Shown one piece after another: positions 47,106 to 58,937 of a stretch of DNA of 64,000 bases. Numbering within the stretch: position 1 is the stretch's first letter; each line of letters begins with the position of its first letter. The DNA comes from Terfezia claveryi (Eukaryota > Ascomycota > Pezizomycetes > Pezizales > Pezizaceae). Under the pieces are notes generated by a model. That model had not been told where the DNA came from, searched no databases, and saw only the letters and a program-made list of their open reading frames with translations. The translations under genes were made by a program, and so were the position numbers. The DNA lies in contig WHUX01000002.1 in assembly GCA_015179025.1 (NCBI GenBank), positions 682,001-746,000 of the forward strand. The letters run 5' to 3'.

Positions 47106-50100
47106 TCACCACTTCATCGTTCTCCTCCTCCACCTAGAATTATATTCCTCCTCAATCTTTACCTCCAGCTCCTCCTCCTCACCTTCACCACCAGCACCCC
47201 CCGGTACAATAGGACTGACACCCCTTTTCCTTTGGGCTTCCTTCTGCTTCATTAGTAGCCTAGCCCTGCTCTCCTCGCGCTCCAACATACCGACGTCCGG
47301 GTCAAGCTCTAAATCGATAGGGTCGATAATCTCCCTAGGAACATCGACATCATCATCGATGTACATCTCAGGAGGAATAGAATTATCTTGATTCTCCTCA
47401 TCACTATCAAGATTATAGCTCTGAGTCCAAGACTTCCTCCTAGATGACGCTCTAACAGATTCGGCGGCAGAAGCTCCAGAAAACTGTAGCTTTGCCGCAG
47501 CGGATGCCCTCCGCCCAGCTGTTGCAGCAGGTCTCGCTTTTTTCTGCTTGAGCTGAGCAGCTGTACCGGAGTCAGCTGTGGGAGAGATCGGCTTTTTATG
47601 TGCGCGTCGAGCGCGAGGTCTACTCACTCTGAGGGCGCTGACATCGTCTCCTGATTTGCGATGGGGCTTCCACTTAGTGATGGTAGTGGTATTGGTTGAT
47701 GATATGGGTGGGTTCACGATGGATCGAGCAGAGGATGCTGTTGCCCTTACAGGGCACTTGGCTGTATGCTTTCTAGGATGGCCCCTACTTTTGTCTTTGG
47801 TAGGGGGGGGTGCTGTTGCCAGAGATGTAGGCGGTGGAGTGTCTATGTTGATATCTAGGTCTGGGACGTCCACTGAGGGGCTAGAATCCTTTGAGAGGGC
47901 AGTGAATTCGTTATCATCAAAGGTCTCATACGCTTCTCGAGCCAGCAACTCCTCAGTATCCACAACCACCGCAAATCTCATCCATTCAGGTAATATTTCC
48001 TCCACTGGAACTTCCTCCTCCTCATCAACATCCGCTTCCTCCTCCTGATCCCACCAAGATTCCTGTGACCTCTTTCCAGTAGCTACCTTCAATGCAAGTA
48101 ACTTGGACTCACGATATGCCCTTGCAATTTCCTCTTTCCAATTCCTTTCTTCCTTCGCCTTCTGTTCTGCTAATTTTCGGGCATGCTCTGCTTCCTCTTC
48201 TGCACGTTTTCGCGCTTCCTCAACTTGTTCTTGTTGTCTCTCCAGCTCGGCTCTCTTTTCCTCCTCAAGCTTCCAGTTGGCTTCTTCTTCCTCCATAAAC
48301 CTTCGGAGCTCAGTCTCAGAACGTGCTGAGGCTGGGATTGGTGTCTGGTGATCACCGAATAGCCCCACATCCATACCTTCATTGTCTGCATCATGATAAC
48401 CCTCATTACCACCACTTTCCGATGGTCCCTGTCCTTGGCTACTCGTGAGAGTCTCCCGAGAGAATTCTGGTCTATTAACCTTTCTGCCGCGCCTCTTCGT
48501 AGGCACCATTATTCCTTGCTTCTTCTTGCTAAATTGTCTGGCCACCCAACCCTGATATTCCTCATCACCAACACCCTCATTCGGACTACCCTCACTGACA
48601 TTTTCCTCATCATCCGACACCTCAACCCACCCTAGAGCAAACCGTCTCCTCGAATTAGACGGGCTAGCTTTTGGGACAGGTTTAGAAATTCGTTCTTTCT
48701 TCGGAGTTTTCTTCACAGGAACAAGGTCTGTCGTCACTAAATCCTCCCCGGATTGGTCTCTTTGCGCAGGAAGTAGACTTTGGTTTCTGCTCTCATTCTC
48801 CTTCCATCTATCCTCTAATTCCCTCAATCTCTCGCTTGAAACTCTCAAGGTGATCATTTTGGACTTTTTCCGAGCCTGCTTCCATCTTTTCCGATCTTTA
48901 GCGAGTTTCTGTTGGTGCTTTACCCAAGCAAGTTTCACAGCTTCACGCTCACTATCTTTGTCCCGGAGATGTGATGGGTCACCAACGACATTGTCCAGTC
49001 TCTTGCGCTTTCCTTTACTACCGGAGGCATGGGCATTATGGAGGCCAAGTAGAGATGGCGGAAGTGGGGCTGGAACAGGGGGTGGTCTGGGAGTGGCGAA
49101 CATGGGGGTATATCGCAGGGACGGATATGACGAGGAAGGGGTATTCTGCGAATAAGGATTGGTATTGGTATGAATAGAAGGGTAGCTATTACTATTGCTA
49201 TTAACATGACTCGGACCACCCGCCTCAGAGACACCCACTCCTAGCCTACTAGCGCCAGCTTCACTCAGGGTAGGATGATTTTCGTAATGATAGACATGAT
49301 GTGCCGGCGTGGCCGTCGTAGGAGGAAGATGAAATGTCTGGCTGTGATCATTTGAGATCTGCATCAGTCCAGCAGCAGCTATGAATGCAATAGGGTTTCT
49401 CTCCAAGGTAGAAAGGTACGAGTCCTCGCTCCGAGTGTGACTATTGCTAGTATCTTCGTTACTGCTTATACTCGAATAAGGTTTTTCAGCTATGCTCGTA
49501 TTATGTGGATAAGAATGCTGGTTAAGATGTGTGTTATCATGAGAAGGAAAATGAAATGGAGATGGACCAGATGAGGAATATTTGGGTGACAGCCCCCCCG
49601 TTAAGATTGCTGATGGCGAAGGTAAGGTCAAACTTCGTTGAGTGTGTTGCTGCAAGGCATCCATTTCACCACTACCCTTGTTATCGCCTCCCTCCCCTCC
49701 TTGCAGTCTGCTTCTTGCCATTCTTATAGCCGGGTTTGTCTGTACGATTTGTTTGCCTAGAGGATACTGCAAATGGGAAGAAAGAAGGATTAGTCGGATG
49801 GCCTCGACAAGAGATAGGGTAGTAAGGATTGAAGTTAAAGGGAGGAATTACATTGGAGGAAGATTTGGGACTTAGAGTATACTGACCTCCTCCAGGCTTA
49901 CCTCCAGATGGGAGCGAATCATCATGCTCACTGTGACGACCGTTGTTCATACTTCTATCATGGTGGCCTTCGGGAGTCGCGTGGGGGGCTGTATGCTCTG
50001 ATCCAGATCCGTCGTCTGACGTTGATAGGGCTGGATCAATTGGGACGTGAGGCGCAGCTCCGTCATCAACCGCATTTTCCTGATTATTGACAGCACTCCA

Positions 50101-52277
50101 CGTATGAGCGGAGAAATGTCTTGCGTGACCGTCGTCCATTAAAACGTCATCACCCTCCTCGACGCTTCTCTTTCTCTTTAGTCGTGCCATCGGATCAACT
50201 TCTCCTGGCTTCAACCAGCTCAAGTTGCCTCTTCTAAAGTCTACCAAGACTTCGACACTTCTAGGATCCACATAATGCTTTGTATCAGCCCCAAGGAAAG
50301 TTCCCCTCGGATGATGAGGCTTCATCTTTGGATTTTTCTGGCATGCACCACAAGAGCATATTCCAAGGCAAACGGGACACTTCCAATTAAACTTGACCAA
50401 TACATCATCGCAAGGGTCCATATCGAAAGCTCGCCAGAGATTGCCATAGCAGTAGGCTTTGGAGCAACCAGGGCTACTGCATGCCGCCGATTTCCACGCC
50501 TCATGTCTAACTTTACAGACATGGCAAATAAGCAGCTGCCCTGACTTCTTCTTCGCGTTAATTGTTGCGGTATCATCGTCGCTCTCAAGAGCAGGATCCT
50601 TTGTAACATCTATGAACGGTCGAACTTTGTTTTGCTCGTGACATACTCTCGCTACGGTCTTCCTTGGTAGTTCTGCTAAAGCGTCGTAAAACTTCTTTGG
50701 ACTTTGGGCTGATACGGCCCCCTGAATCTCGATAACCATGTTGCGGAATACCTCGTGCTTTCCCAATAGGCTATTCCAGTCTTCTTGCTCAACCCACTTT
50801 AGCCCACTCTGACAGCCGCAACTCCTCCCACGAGCATAGCAGTCGATACAGACATCGTAGCAGTCTTCGTCGCCGTCTTCACCTTGCACGACACACCTCC
50901 CACAAGTCAGAAATCTGTTCCATATGTTTGCTCTGCAAAAAGAACAGGTAACATTATATTCGTTATCAATTTTCTCGACTTTTGTTTCCGATTTTTCCTT
51001 TTCCTTGCTAGGAACTTCGAAACATTGGTCTAGAAGAATCGTATTGAATAGATTGAACAGTCTCACAAAGTCGCCTGCCAATGCCTTTCGACTACGGAGG
51101 CCCTTGATATAATCCGGAGATTGAATATCATTATCCGATTTGAGTACCCTCAGGTACTTGCACATTGTCTCGTATATGATAGCCCTGTTCTTGTACTGTT
51201 CGTCTCTGCAAACCAATCTCGCTTTAGGTAAAGCCTCATTGAGGGCAAATTCGAGCGTATCGACAGTTGTCCTATTCCAAGCGGCCTTGAGAGTGTACTC
51301 CCCTCTATTCCACACTTGATGCGGAGCTAACGGTGGGACTAAAATATAATCGCCCAGTTTCTGTTCGACAATATACACGGTGAATGGGGCATTTGCCAAA
51401 TCTTCCACTGAAGCGAAATGTTTCTCCACTTCAAGATCGTGGCCAAGCTGAGCCAGCCAGTATTCTGCAATGACCTCTCGGTCCTCCCGTCCCATCATGA
51501 ACCACACTGACGACCCCTCTGACCCCGCTGCTCCTACACGGTTTGTGGGAAGTTCATCCTCTTCAGATGTAGCGATCATTATGTTCTGACCGAGACTAGC
51601 ACACATCTCTTTGTGGGCAGGTGTATAGGTTCCCTCATGTCCTACGTAGCACATCATGTTCTCTGCTCTTGCAGGTTCAGGTAATGACGACATAAGATCG
51701 GCTATCGGTGAAAGGTAGAATGTTGACTGAGGAAGAAGGTCTGAGAGAGTTTGCCGCCAGATTGGTGGGCAGTCGAGGTCCTTTCCATAGAGACGTTGTT
51801 GTTTACCTTGTCCATCGAATTGGTTTGCGTGGAATTTTGACGCAAGCTTCCTAAGATTGCTGAGGTAGTGACCAAAACTCATGGGAATGTCGGCTTGATT
51901 TTTCAAATCCCGGACGTTGATACCTGCTCGCAAGAAGAATCATGTCAGACGGTGGCCTATGAAACAAGCAGTGTTAAAGGAGACTAACGGTCCTGGCCGT
52001 GATTCTGCATCAACCACTGGACATTGAATATCCAGCTTGACCAATCTGACCTCAAATGCCAGTTTTCTATCACCAAGGGCAGGCCCTTCTTGATCACATG
52101 GTCGTGGATATATCCCTCCACATCAGTCATCGTGTCAGAGTTGACGTTTCTTGCGTCGATTCGAGTGACATGTTCAAAGTTGGGAGTCGACTGTATTAGG
52201 TGCAGTATATCAATACCTGGGGATAGAGGTTTAAAGTCTGCGCGTTCAGGACGCTCGATGTTGCGTCCTGGAGGCAT
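47106..52277 (-). CDS. JmjC-domain protein with 4CXXC zinc region and long C-terminus
   Basis: A putative Fe(II)/2-oxoglutarate-dependent chromatin demethylase of about 1,673 residues. Exons: 51989-52277, 49852-51923 and 47106-49766; phases 1 and 0 fit. The start [20 protein letters not shown] is the first ATG in frame. JmjC domain about 150-420: metal-binding His and acid in [13 protein letters not shown] (about residue 200) and the second His in [13 protein letters not shown] (about 300). Zinc clusters follow: [18 protein letters not shown]...[17 protein letters not shown] (about 420) and [10 protein letters not shown]...[11 protein letters not shown]...[14 protein letters not shown] (about 560), matching the zf-4CXXC_R1 type. 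The frame from 49681 and that from 47106 overlap. Intron 49767-49851 (GTAATT, CTAAT, TTTGCAG) joins them cleanly in phase 0, so I call one gene. The C-terminal 890 residues are disordered, with a long charged coiled coil ([20 protein letters not shown]) and a KRKR-type basic patch. Confidence 0.85.
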
Positions 52278-52733
52278 CACAGCGGGAAAGGATATCACAC
52301 AACAAGCTTCAATCCCTGACTTAAAGGTTGCTAATCAGGAGCTGTTCAAATAGATGAAGCCGAGCTGCAGCTGCATACGCCTCGTCTCTCAGTCACCATG
52401 AAATTTCCTCAAGATTGGACCAGTGTCGATGTACCATCCGGAGGGGCAGCTGTCGTGTGCTGTGCTGAAGAGGCCGGAGTTAACAGTTTGGGGACGCGTT
52501 TGATTCACCTAACGCATTCCCTTACTAAAGAGCCAAGGCAACACCAGAAATCTTGGCGAAATCTTGGCGGATGCTGGAACAAACGAATGCTGCCCGTCTT
52601 CGTCCACCGAACCCTGGTGCCAACCAGACTACGAACCCTGTATTGAACAATCAAAAGTGGCGTGAGGAGATCATTCATCTATGGGGTGCTGTGGACTGTT
52701 TGTAGGGGAGCCAGGGCAGATATCACGCTCCCG
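52278..52733. promoter_or_regulatory. divergent intergenic region between JmjC gene and COQ2
   Basis: 456 bp between start codons. It holds an exact copy of GTGCCAACCAGACTA at 52617-52631, about 100 bp upstream of the COQ2 ATG. No gene is supported; an 82-codon frame here is probably chance. Confidence 0.55.
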
Positions 52734-53897
52734 ATGAATCGAGCGCTTTCATTCGGCCCCGGGCTGGTCAGGCTCTGTACCATCCGACACCCCCGCGGAA
52801 TATCCACTCCTTCGATTTCCCCGCGGCACTGCAGTCGGCCGAAATCCTCGTGGCAAGACCGCCCGTTACCCCTCGCCCGGGTCTCCACTATAATCACTCC
52901 TCCTGCACCTGAGGTCTACCAACTGCCCACCACCGGCATTCTATCGTATCTCCCATCCTCCTGGGTTCCCTATGGTGAACTCATCCGTCTGGATAAGCCC
53001 GCGGGCACCACCTACCTCTTCCTCCCCTGCCTCTGGTCTACTATCCTCGCTTCCACGCTAACCCCGGTCCCTGCGGCCATCCCCTCCATGATTGGCACCA
53101 CTGTCCTCTTTGCAGCGGGAGCCGTCATCATGCGAGGGGCAGGCTGTACTATCAATGATTACTGGGACAGAACTTTTGACCCACTGGTGGCAAGGACGAA
53201 ATTCCGCCCAATAGCACGGGGCGCAATAACCCCTCGCCAGACACTTGGATTCCTAGCTGGACAGCTCTCCGCGGGGGCATGTGTTCTATTTTCACTTCCA
53301 ATGGAGTGTATCTACTTGGGGATTCCATCTCTTATTCTTGTTGCTACCTACCCTCTGGCGAAACGGGTCACACATTACCCACAGTTCGTCCTAGGGCTGG
53401 CCTTCTCGTGGGGCGCTCTACTGGGCTTCCCAGCGATGGGTCTCTCACTTACCGACCCAACGATTTTTTTCACTGCAGGGTGTCTTTACGCAAGTAACGT
53501 TGCCTGGACAGTGTTGTATGACACAATCTACGCACACCAGGACGTTTCAGACGATATCAAGGCGGGAGTAAAGTCAATTGCCGTGAAGCATGAGAGTGAC
53601 ACAAAGAAGATCATGGTTGGGGCGGGGGTTATCCAGCTTGGCTTCCTCTCGGCTGCGGGCGTACTGGCTGGATGCGGGCCCATATTTTTTGTCGGAAGCG
53701 TTGGAGGGGCAGCAGCTGGGCTGGGCTGGATGATATACCGGGCGAGACTGAGAGTAGTCAGTGACTGCTGGTACTGGTTCAAATGGTGTGCGGTGGCTGT
53801 CGGGGGTGTGGCCATAGGTGGCGGGTTATTCACAGAGTACCTTGCTCAAAGGTTTGAGTTATATGGAAACGAGCGGAAGGAGGCTCTTGAAGCCTAA
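52734..53897 (+). CDS. COQ2: 4-hydroxybenzoate polyprenyltransferase, mitochondrial
   Basis: A membrane UbiA-type prenyltransferase that attaches the polyprenyl tail to 4-hydroxybenzoate in ubiquinone biosynthesis, at the mitochondrial inner membrane. 387 residues in one exon. The ATG at 52734 begins a mitochondrial presequence rich in Arg and Ser (MNRALSFGPGLVRLCTIRHP); the frame upstream of it has no ATG. Both Asp-rich motifs are intact: NDYWDRTFDPLVARTK and YDTIYAHQDVSDD. Around them run about eight hydrophobic helices. The C-terminus (FELYGNERKEALEA) is hydrophilic. It is divergent from the JmjC gene. Confidence 0.96.
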   Translation: MNRALSFGPGLVRLCTIRHPRGISTPSISPRHCSRPKSSWQDRPLPLARVSTIITPPAPEVYQLPTTGILSYLPSSWVPYGELIRLDKPAGTTYLFLPCLWSTILASTLTPVPAAIPSMIGTTVLFAAGAVIMRGAGCTINDYWDRTFDPLVARTKFRPIARGAITPRQTLGFLAGQLSAGACVLFSLPMECIYLGIPSLILVATYPLAKRVTHYPQFVLGLAFSWGALLGFPAMGLSLTDPTIFFTAGCLYASNVAWTVLYDTIYAHQDVSDDIKAGVKSIAVKHESDTKKIMVGAGVIQLGFLSAAGVLAGCGPIFFVGSVGGAAAGLGWMIYRARLRVVSDCWYWFKWCAVAVGGVAIGGGLFTEYLAQRFELYGNERKEALEA

Positions 53898-54173
53898 CGG
53901 TTACCATTATATTCTCTCGATATACTATCCAGATGCTAGCGATTTGATTTCCGCAACATATCTCCTGCAAAAGTTGTTGTACATTATCTTTTATAGAAGT
54001 CTTTGAAGTGAATATGCAGGAAGCTACGACATCCTACGAGATTTGTATTGATTGACTTGGGAACGAACCCCTCTAAAAGAGCAATACACCTAAACTCCCC
54101 AGACCGATATACACATTCCCCGTCGTCAGAAACCAGTGGATATATAGTGCGCATATGTAGGCCCATCCATTGC

Positions 54174-54864
54174 CTACGATAGAGTATCTCTCCTCTCCCT
54201 CCCTACCACCCCCTCGCCCCCACCCGCAGCACTCGCCGCAACCGCACTACTAGGCACCCAGCTCTCCCCAATCCTCTTAACTTCTCTAATAAACTTTTTA
54301 CTCGTAATCGGCTTCTTCTCCAAATTGTCACTGTCATAAAACGGATTGCACACCAACGCGATGTATGCTGTCTGGAGCTCTTTGAATACCTATCTGCACA
54401 ATTAGTGCCATTCAGCATTCCCCAACAGGTTTGATGGTAACCCACACTCCTAAGCTCCCCCTCCCTTATCCCTCCACCCACCCCAACACAACTTACAAAC
54501 ACTACGAACTTCACCCCCGTATTCGTCAACCACCCATATGCAGCTAGATCCTCCGAGACAGCGTATAGCAATCCAAAATCCTGATCGGCCGTTTTCTGGG
54601 GGAGCCGCAGGGCGAAGATATCAAGGGTGGTGTGGGTGAGGAAGTGGTAGTTTAAGAGAATGGAAGGGTCTGGGTCTGTTTGGGTGGTATTTGGGGGGGG
54701 AAGATGTGGATGTGGAGGGGGTTGTTCTAGGTTTCATTTCGATTAGCACAGACACCCAAGTTAGATTCAACGGGAGGTTTTTAGGTGCAGGTTTGCGGGG
54801 AATGAACCTGTTTGCCCACAATGGAGATGCAGGTTATCCGTGAAACCGTTGGCGGGGGATGCAT
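54174..54864 (-). CDS. TCA17: TRAPPC2L / Tca17-like TRAPP subunit, frame-broken as sequenced
   Basis: A subunit of the TRAPP tethering complexes (sedlin/longin fold) in Golgi traffic, about 184 residues if one base is restored. Exon 1 54808-54864 (MHPPPTVSRITCISIVGKQ), exon 2 54446-54726 (NNPLHIHIFPP...LLNYHFLTHTTLDIFALRLP, DFGLLYAVSEDLAAYGWLTN), exon 3 54174-54389 (VFKELQTAYIALVCNPFYDS, FIREVKRIGESWVPSSA). The family pattern is clear on both sides, but within exon 2 the frame changes at the G8 run 54693-54700 (C8 on the coding strand). Nine bases there would keep one frame. This may be a sequencing or assembly error or a true loss of function. The first donor is the weak GTTCAT. The C-terminal Ala/Gly-rich tail is short and lineage-specific. 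Confidence 0.75.
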
Positions 54865-56181
54865 GGCAGATTGAGGGAGTAGGCAGTGGTCGCGACAGGT
54901 GAAGCGAGTGGAGATACGGGCTATTACTGTAGAGCTTGGCAGCTGGCTTTCGATTCGTGTTATGAGACAAGCCTGAGGGTGATCGCAGTCCATTGAATTC
55001 AACGCATTGCTTTGTCGTTGTAGCCTGTCGACATATTGCTGTAGCCTTGCTACAACCGCACATCCCAGGGCGTCATAACTTCAAAGCCGCTGATTATACA
55101 GGACCTAATTACATGTAGCTATAGCCACGGTGCTGCCAACACAAGGCCGAACTGGACTGCGTATGCAAACGAGCTCGAGGTGCCTTCAAGGCACGTCGCG
55201 AGGCTACCTTACACTTGTACTTGTGTCTGCGCCTATATATAAAGCAATAGCTACTGCCTGGTTACCATCCAACTATTCCGGACTCTATCAAGGGAGGTTT
55301 ATATCCATCCATATACCTAGGCATCCCTAGCCTCGTACAAACCAGTCTGTTGTCTATGGGGGGAGTTGCGAGGTCACGAACACTACACCTGGGTACGAGG
55401 CTATAGGTATCCCATTTTTTTGTCCTTGCGCGCAGTCTCATAGATATCCTCCCTGCTGGTGTATCACATTATGATCCAAAGCTGTCTGAGATCTCTCCCA
55501 CAGGCTCAACTCGCTGATAACATTTATGTATGGAGTCATACTGTCATACGAGCGACATAGCAGTCGACTCACTAACCTGGAGTAATGACTTTCATGCAAG
55601 GCGAGCAAGGCTCTTGAACCGGAACCATCCTCTAAAGCTTGTTAATTCGCACGATACAGGCGGTGCCGACCATTCAAACCCCCCAGGCTACAAACTTTAT
55701 AGGAATGATTGATTGAGAACGATAACCAACCCGGTGTGAGCATCTGAGGTTAATTTTAATAATTAGAAATTCCAGAGCCGTCTCGCGGTCGGTTTGTCTC
55801 AGACTCCAAAAAGCAATTCAAATGGGTCGGTTCTATTCAAAGTTGTTGTGATTATGGAACTATATGTTTCATTCACCACTGCATTTCAGTACGAAACGCT
55901 CATGCTGGTGAGGCAACTAACGCCATGATGTCTGGAAGCTCTTCGAATTCAAACAAATTAAACTTACGCCCTATTCACTGGTAGTAGGTTAATCGGAACG
56001 AGAAAAGTCAGGGACCTGGATCCCCAGAACATATATAAGTGAGTGCTTCTGCAGTCTAGGACCAGTATCACCAACAGCATCCTCACAACTGAGCTTATAC
56101 ACAGTTCCCTCACAACCACTGTTGCTTAGCAAGCATTTATCTATAATATACAACGAACCCATTCTCGACCAGAAGCAAAAA
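54865..56181. other. intergenic
   Basis: About 1.3 kb. Contains a TATA-like CCAGAACATATATAAGT at about 56026-56042, about 140 bp upstream of the next ATG. This 17-mer is also at the outer edge of the right end of the element at 45767-46667. No gene is supported. Confidence 0.5.
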
Positions 56182-57051
56182 ATGGGTAACCCAAACCACC
56201 GTCGGCCAAAAGCAGCGTGTCAGCAAACTACACCAGCAGCGCTGCCAAGCTCAGAAGAAGTCGCCCGGCTTTCTGAACCCCGAAACTTGGGCGAGCACGC
56301 CGGGCGTCCAGATCAAGTCCTCAAAGTTGGGCTCGGACAAGTCGGAAATAGGTGGCCGATTGGAAAGCTCTGGGAACGAGCATTGTATGAACAGTCAGTT
56401 GATCTGGGGAAGATCAAGTGCTCTATTAAGGCATTAGTGGATGCAAAGCTTTCCATTACGCCTGCGACTAAAGGCCTCTCCACCAGCTACGTATATCTCA
56501 CGAGTTACGGCATTGCAATCGGCTTCCCCACCGTATTCAAGCGGGACATGGCAACGCATTGTTTCAGAGATTGGACAATGAATTTTATCCCTGGGGCAAC
56601 GATTGAGAACCCCGGAAGTTTGACATCACAGCAAACTGAGCGTGCGAGCTTCGCTATATATTATATCGACATACGTGATATTAAAGCCCAGTTTCTCGAG
56701 GATCTCGAGAGGTTCGAAGCTCTTCTCGCAAAAAGGAGGGCAAAGGAGAAAGTGCCAGAGACTTTGGAGAGTGCCCTCCGGGTAAGGCTCCAGGGCCACT
56801 ACGACGAATTCTCCAGGAAGAACCCTCTTGTGTATCGTGATAGGTCCTGGTCGCCAGTCAGATACAGGGTACTTTCTATTCGGCAAATCACCAATAGGTT
56901 TGGGGTGAAAACCGACACGTGGAAAATCGAAGTGGACTCTAAGAAGGCAGCAGAAGTGATTACCCAGGAAGGAATGGTGATTTGGTTCTTTGGAGCTGAG
57001 ACAAACGGAGCATATCGCTGGAAAAATAAAGAACCAGCGGTGGTGGCTTAA
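56182..57051 (+). CDS. orphan protein of unknown function
   Basis: A 289-residue single-exon protein beginning MGNPNHRRPKAACQQTTPAA. The frame is open for 60 nt upstream but without an ATG. After a disordered N-terminus of about 50 residues it looks folded: VGLGQVGNRWPIGKLWERAL, SVDLGKIKCSIKALVDAKLS, TSYGIAIGFPTVFKRDM, ASFAIYYIDIRDIKAQFLED, a charged helix LEDLERFEALLAKRRAKEKV, and a C-terminal EGMVIWFFGAETNGAYRW. No motif identifies an activity. A TATA-like box (CATATATAAG) lies near 56032. Likely lineage-restricted. Confidence 0.6.
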   Translation: MGNPNHRRPKAACQQTTPAALPSSEEVARLSEPRNLGEHAGRPDQVLKVGLGQVGNRWPIGKLWERALYEQSVDLGKIKCSIKALVDAKLSITPATKGLSTSYVYLTSYGIAIGFPTVFKRDMATHCFRDWTMNFIPGATIENPGSLTSQQTERASFAIYYIDIRDIKAQFLEDLERFEALLAKRRAKEKVPETLESALRVRLQGHYDEFSRKNPLVYRDRSWSPVRYRVLSIRQITNRFGVKTDTWKIEVDSKKAAEVITQEGMVIWFFGAETNGAYRWKNKEPAVVA

Positions 57052-57582
57052 ATGGCAAATAGAAGAGCACACTGGTGGGCTTATGTAACAGCTAGAATGC
57101 AGAGTAGAGTTATTCGGCCGGTGCAATTGATATCTAGAGTATTAGAAGGCATGTTGTTAACGGGCATAATTGTAATATCAATTAGACCGTCGTTGTTTCA
57201 ATTCGAGCATAACCTTTTTTCACGTATAAATTATTATGAAAATGCTCCACGCCAATTGATTCGCGTGCAAAGTTAGCGTGGTTCCAAATGCGGTAGTCGG
57301 TAGACTAAGGCGGAAGTCGTTGCCAGGCTATACTCACTACCCAGACTACACTCCTTCGCCATATATACCAGGTGACATGCCATGAGAATTTACAAGGAGC
57401 TGGAAACCAATTGCAATCTGATCTTAATCTACATAACAAGGACGCATGGCCAAAGCTGTAGCTAGAGCGCACAAGGCTTCTTAATTTCAACTCTCATTGC
57501 CGTATCTAACTTCCCTTCTGGCGATTGATATCACTGCGTTACAATTGACATAACGTCAAATTCATTTCCACGCTGTTCGAAT
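57052..57582. other. intergenic
   Basis: Between the orphan gene and the following membrane-protein gene. Short frames only; no repeat or gene seen. Confidence 0.5.
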
Positions 57583-58594
57583 ATGACTCCGGCCACCCAA
57601 GAATGGGGTGCAGCCCCTTCGATGACTGATGTTTCATCGGACACAGTCACTCAGACGACACATGAGGCTAATACTACTACTGCTGCTACTACATGCATGG
57701 CCGTTGGTGCAGCGTTGACACCAGCTACCAGGCCTCTAAGGGGATGCAATATCAACCGGAGATTTTGCCCTTTTCAATGGACATCAAGAGTAAGCCCAAA
57801 GAGCTCTGCGTCAGCTTCTATCTGCTAGATTTCTAACACACCAAGTTGTTTTCTTTCAGAAAAAGTCCCCAACTTACGCAAGATATAGTCGATACACTCT
57901 TTCTATCCTCCTCAAATGCGTAGTGGCATTATTTTCGGCTTTCTATTTCTTTTCACTGTCTGCAGATCAAGAGTCCCATCCCTACAGACCAGCAATTTAC
58001 CTCTTTTGTCCCGGCTCCTGGGCATAGTACAACTGGGTAACCACTGCATTGGGGTTGGTTGTGTACGGCCTTGCCATTCCACTGTACCTCTGCACATTCT
58101 TTTGCGGGGATTACCGGGACACCCAATCCGACAAAAACGGACCCATAGAATCAGAGGAGATTGAATGGAAAGACAGACGCCCCACGGTTGTCAAGTCTAT
58201 CCCATTTGCACTGGCTATCGCCGCGGCGATCGTTTCGTTTGCCTGGTTTGGGTCCCAGAACAGGTTGAAAGATTACACATACAACAGTGAGCAAGTAACA
58301 AGGAAGTTGCGAGAAGGAATCCCTCTTATCTTTGAAGAGATTCTTTCACAGCTGGTGAAATCCACCAGATCAGGTCCGCTGAACGTTTTCATATGCGGCT
58401 TCATCATTGCCGGGCCAATGTTGGTAGCAAAGGACACGTTGGAGGATCTAGCTGATGGAAGGGGGTGTACTGGGAAGAGTTCGCGCGCCCTGAAAGATCT
58501 CGAAGAAGGGAGAGGAGTGACGGAGAGACAACTTGCGGAAGCTACATCATCAGCCACGAACACACAAATAATTTACCCATACCAGGCCTTATAG
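57583..58594 (+). CDS. multi-pass membrane protein, in-frame TAG, unknown
   Basis: Exon 1 (57583-57789) encodes a Thr-rich N-terminus (MTPATQEWGAAPSMTDVSSD). After intron 57790-57859 the frame runs KKSPTYARYSRYTLSILLKC and a membrane helix VVALFSAFYFFSLSAD. It then meets TAG at 58025-58027 and continues in the same frame as YNWVTTALGLVVYGLAIPLY, IPFALAIAAAIVSFAWFGS, RLKDYTYNSEQVTRKLREGI and NVFICGFIIAGPMLVAKDTL. Both sides look coding, with four membrane helices. An intron from GTAGTG (57918) to GCATAG (58027) would remove the stop at the cost of helix 1. A nonsense mutation or sequence error is equally possible. The 3' end is also uncertain: another frame stays open to 58740 with gene-like composition (GAAGQTEQGLG...GIDDF). 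Family not recognised. Confidence 0.5.
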
Positions 58595-58937
58595 GTGCGG
58601 CTGGACAGACCGAGCAGGGGTTGGGCACTACACACACTGCGCACCATACAATGGATGGAGCTCAAGCCGCTGTATTCGGTCCTGGACAAGATACGATACC
58701 AGGGGAACTAGGAAACATAATGGGGATTGATGATTTTTGATACCAGAATGAACATACAGGGGTTGGATTCAAAATTTGTCCCACACCTTTTTGGCACTTG
58801 CAGATCTTTTGGGGAAAAATATGTATGTTAGAATTTACTAATACAGATGTGGCGACTGTACTCTAAAATGCCAGAAGGCCTACATGCAAAGATGCTGTCC
58901 TCATATAGTTTGGGACACACGAATTTATGAAGCCCAT
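58595..58937. other. possible alternative 3' end, then convergent intergenic
   Basis: The frame ending at 58740 (TIPGELGNIMGIDDF) may be the true C-terminus of the membrane protein through a further splice. After 58740 nothing is seen up to the mucin-like gene. Confidence 0.35.

Noticed and set aside
52398..52646. 82-codon frame between JmjC and COQ2
   Set aside because: Contains the dispersed repeat motif, no domain, lies in a divergent promoter.
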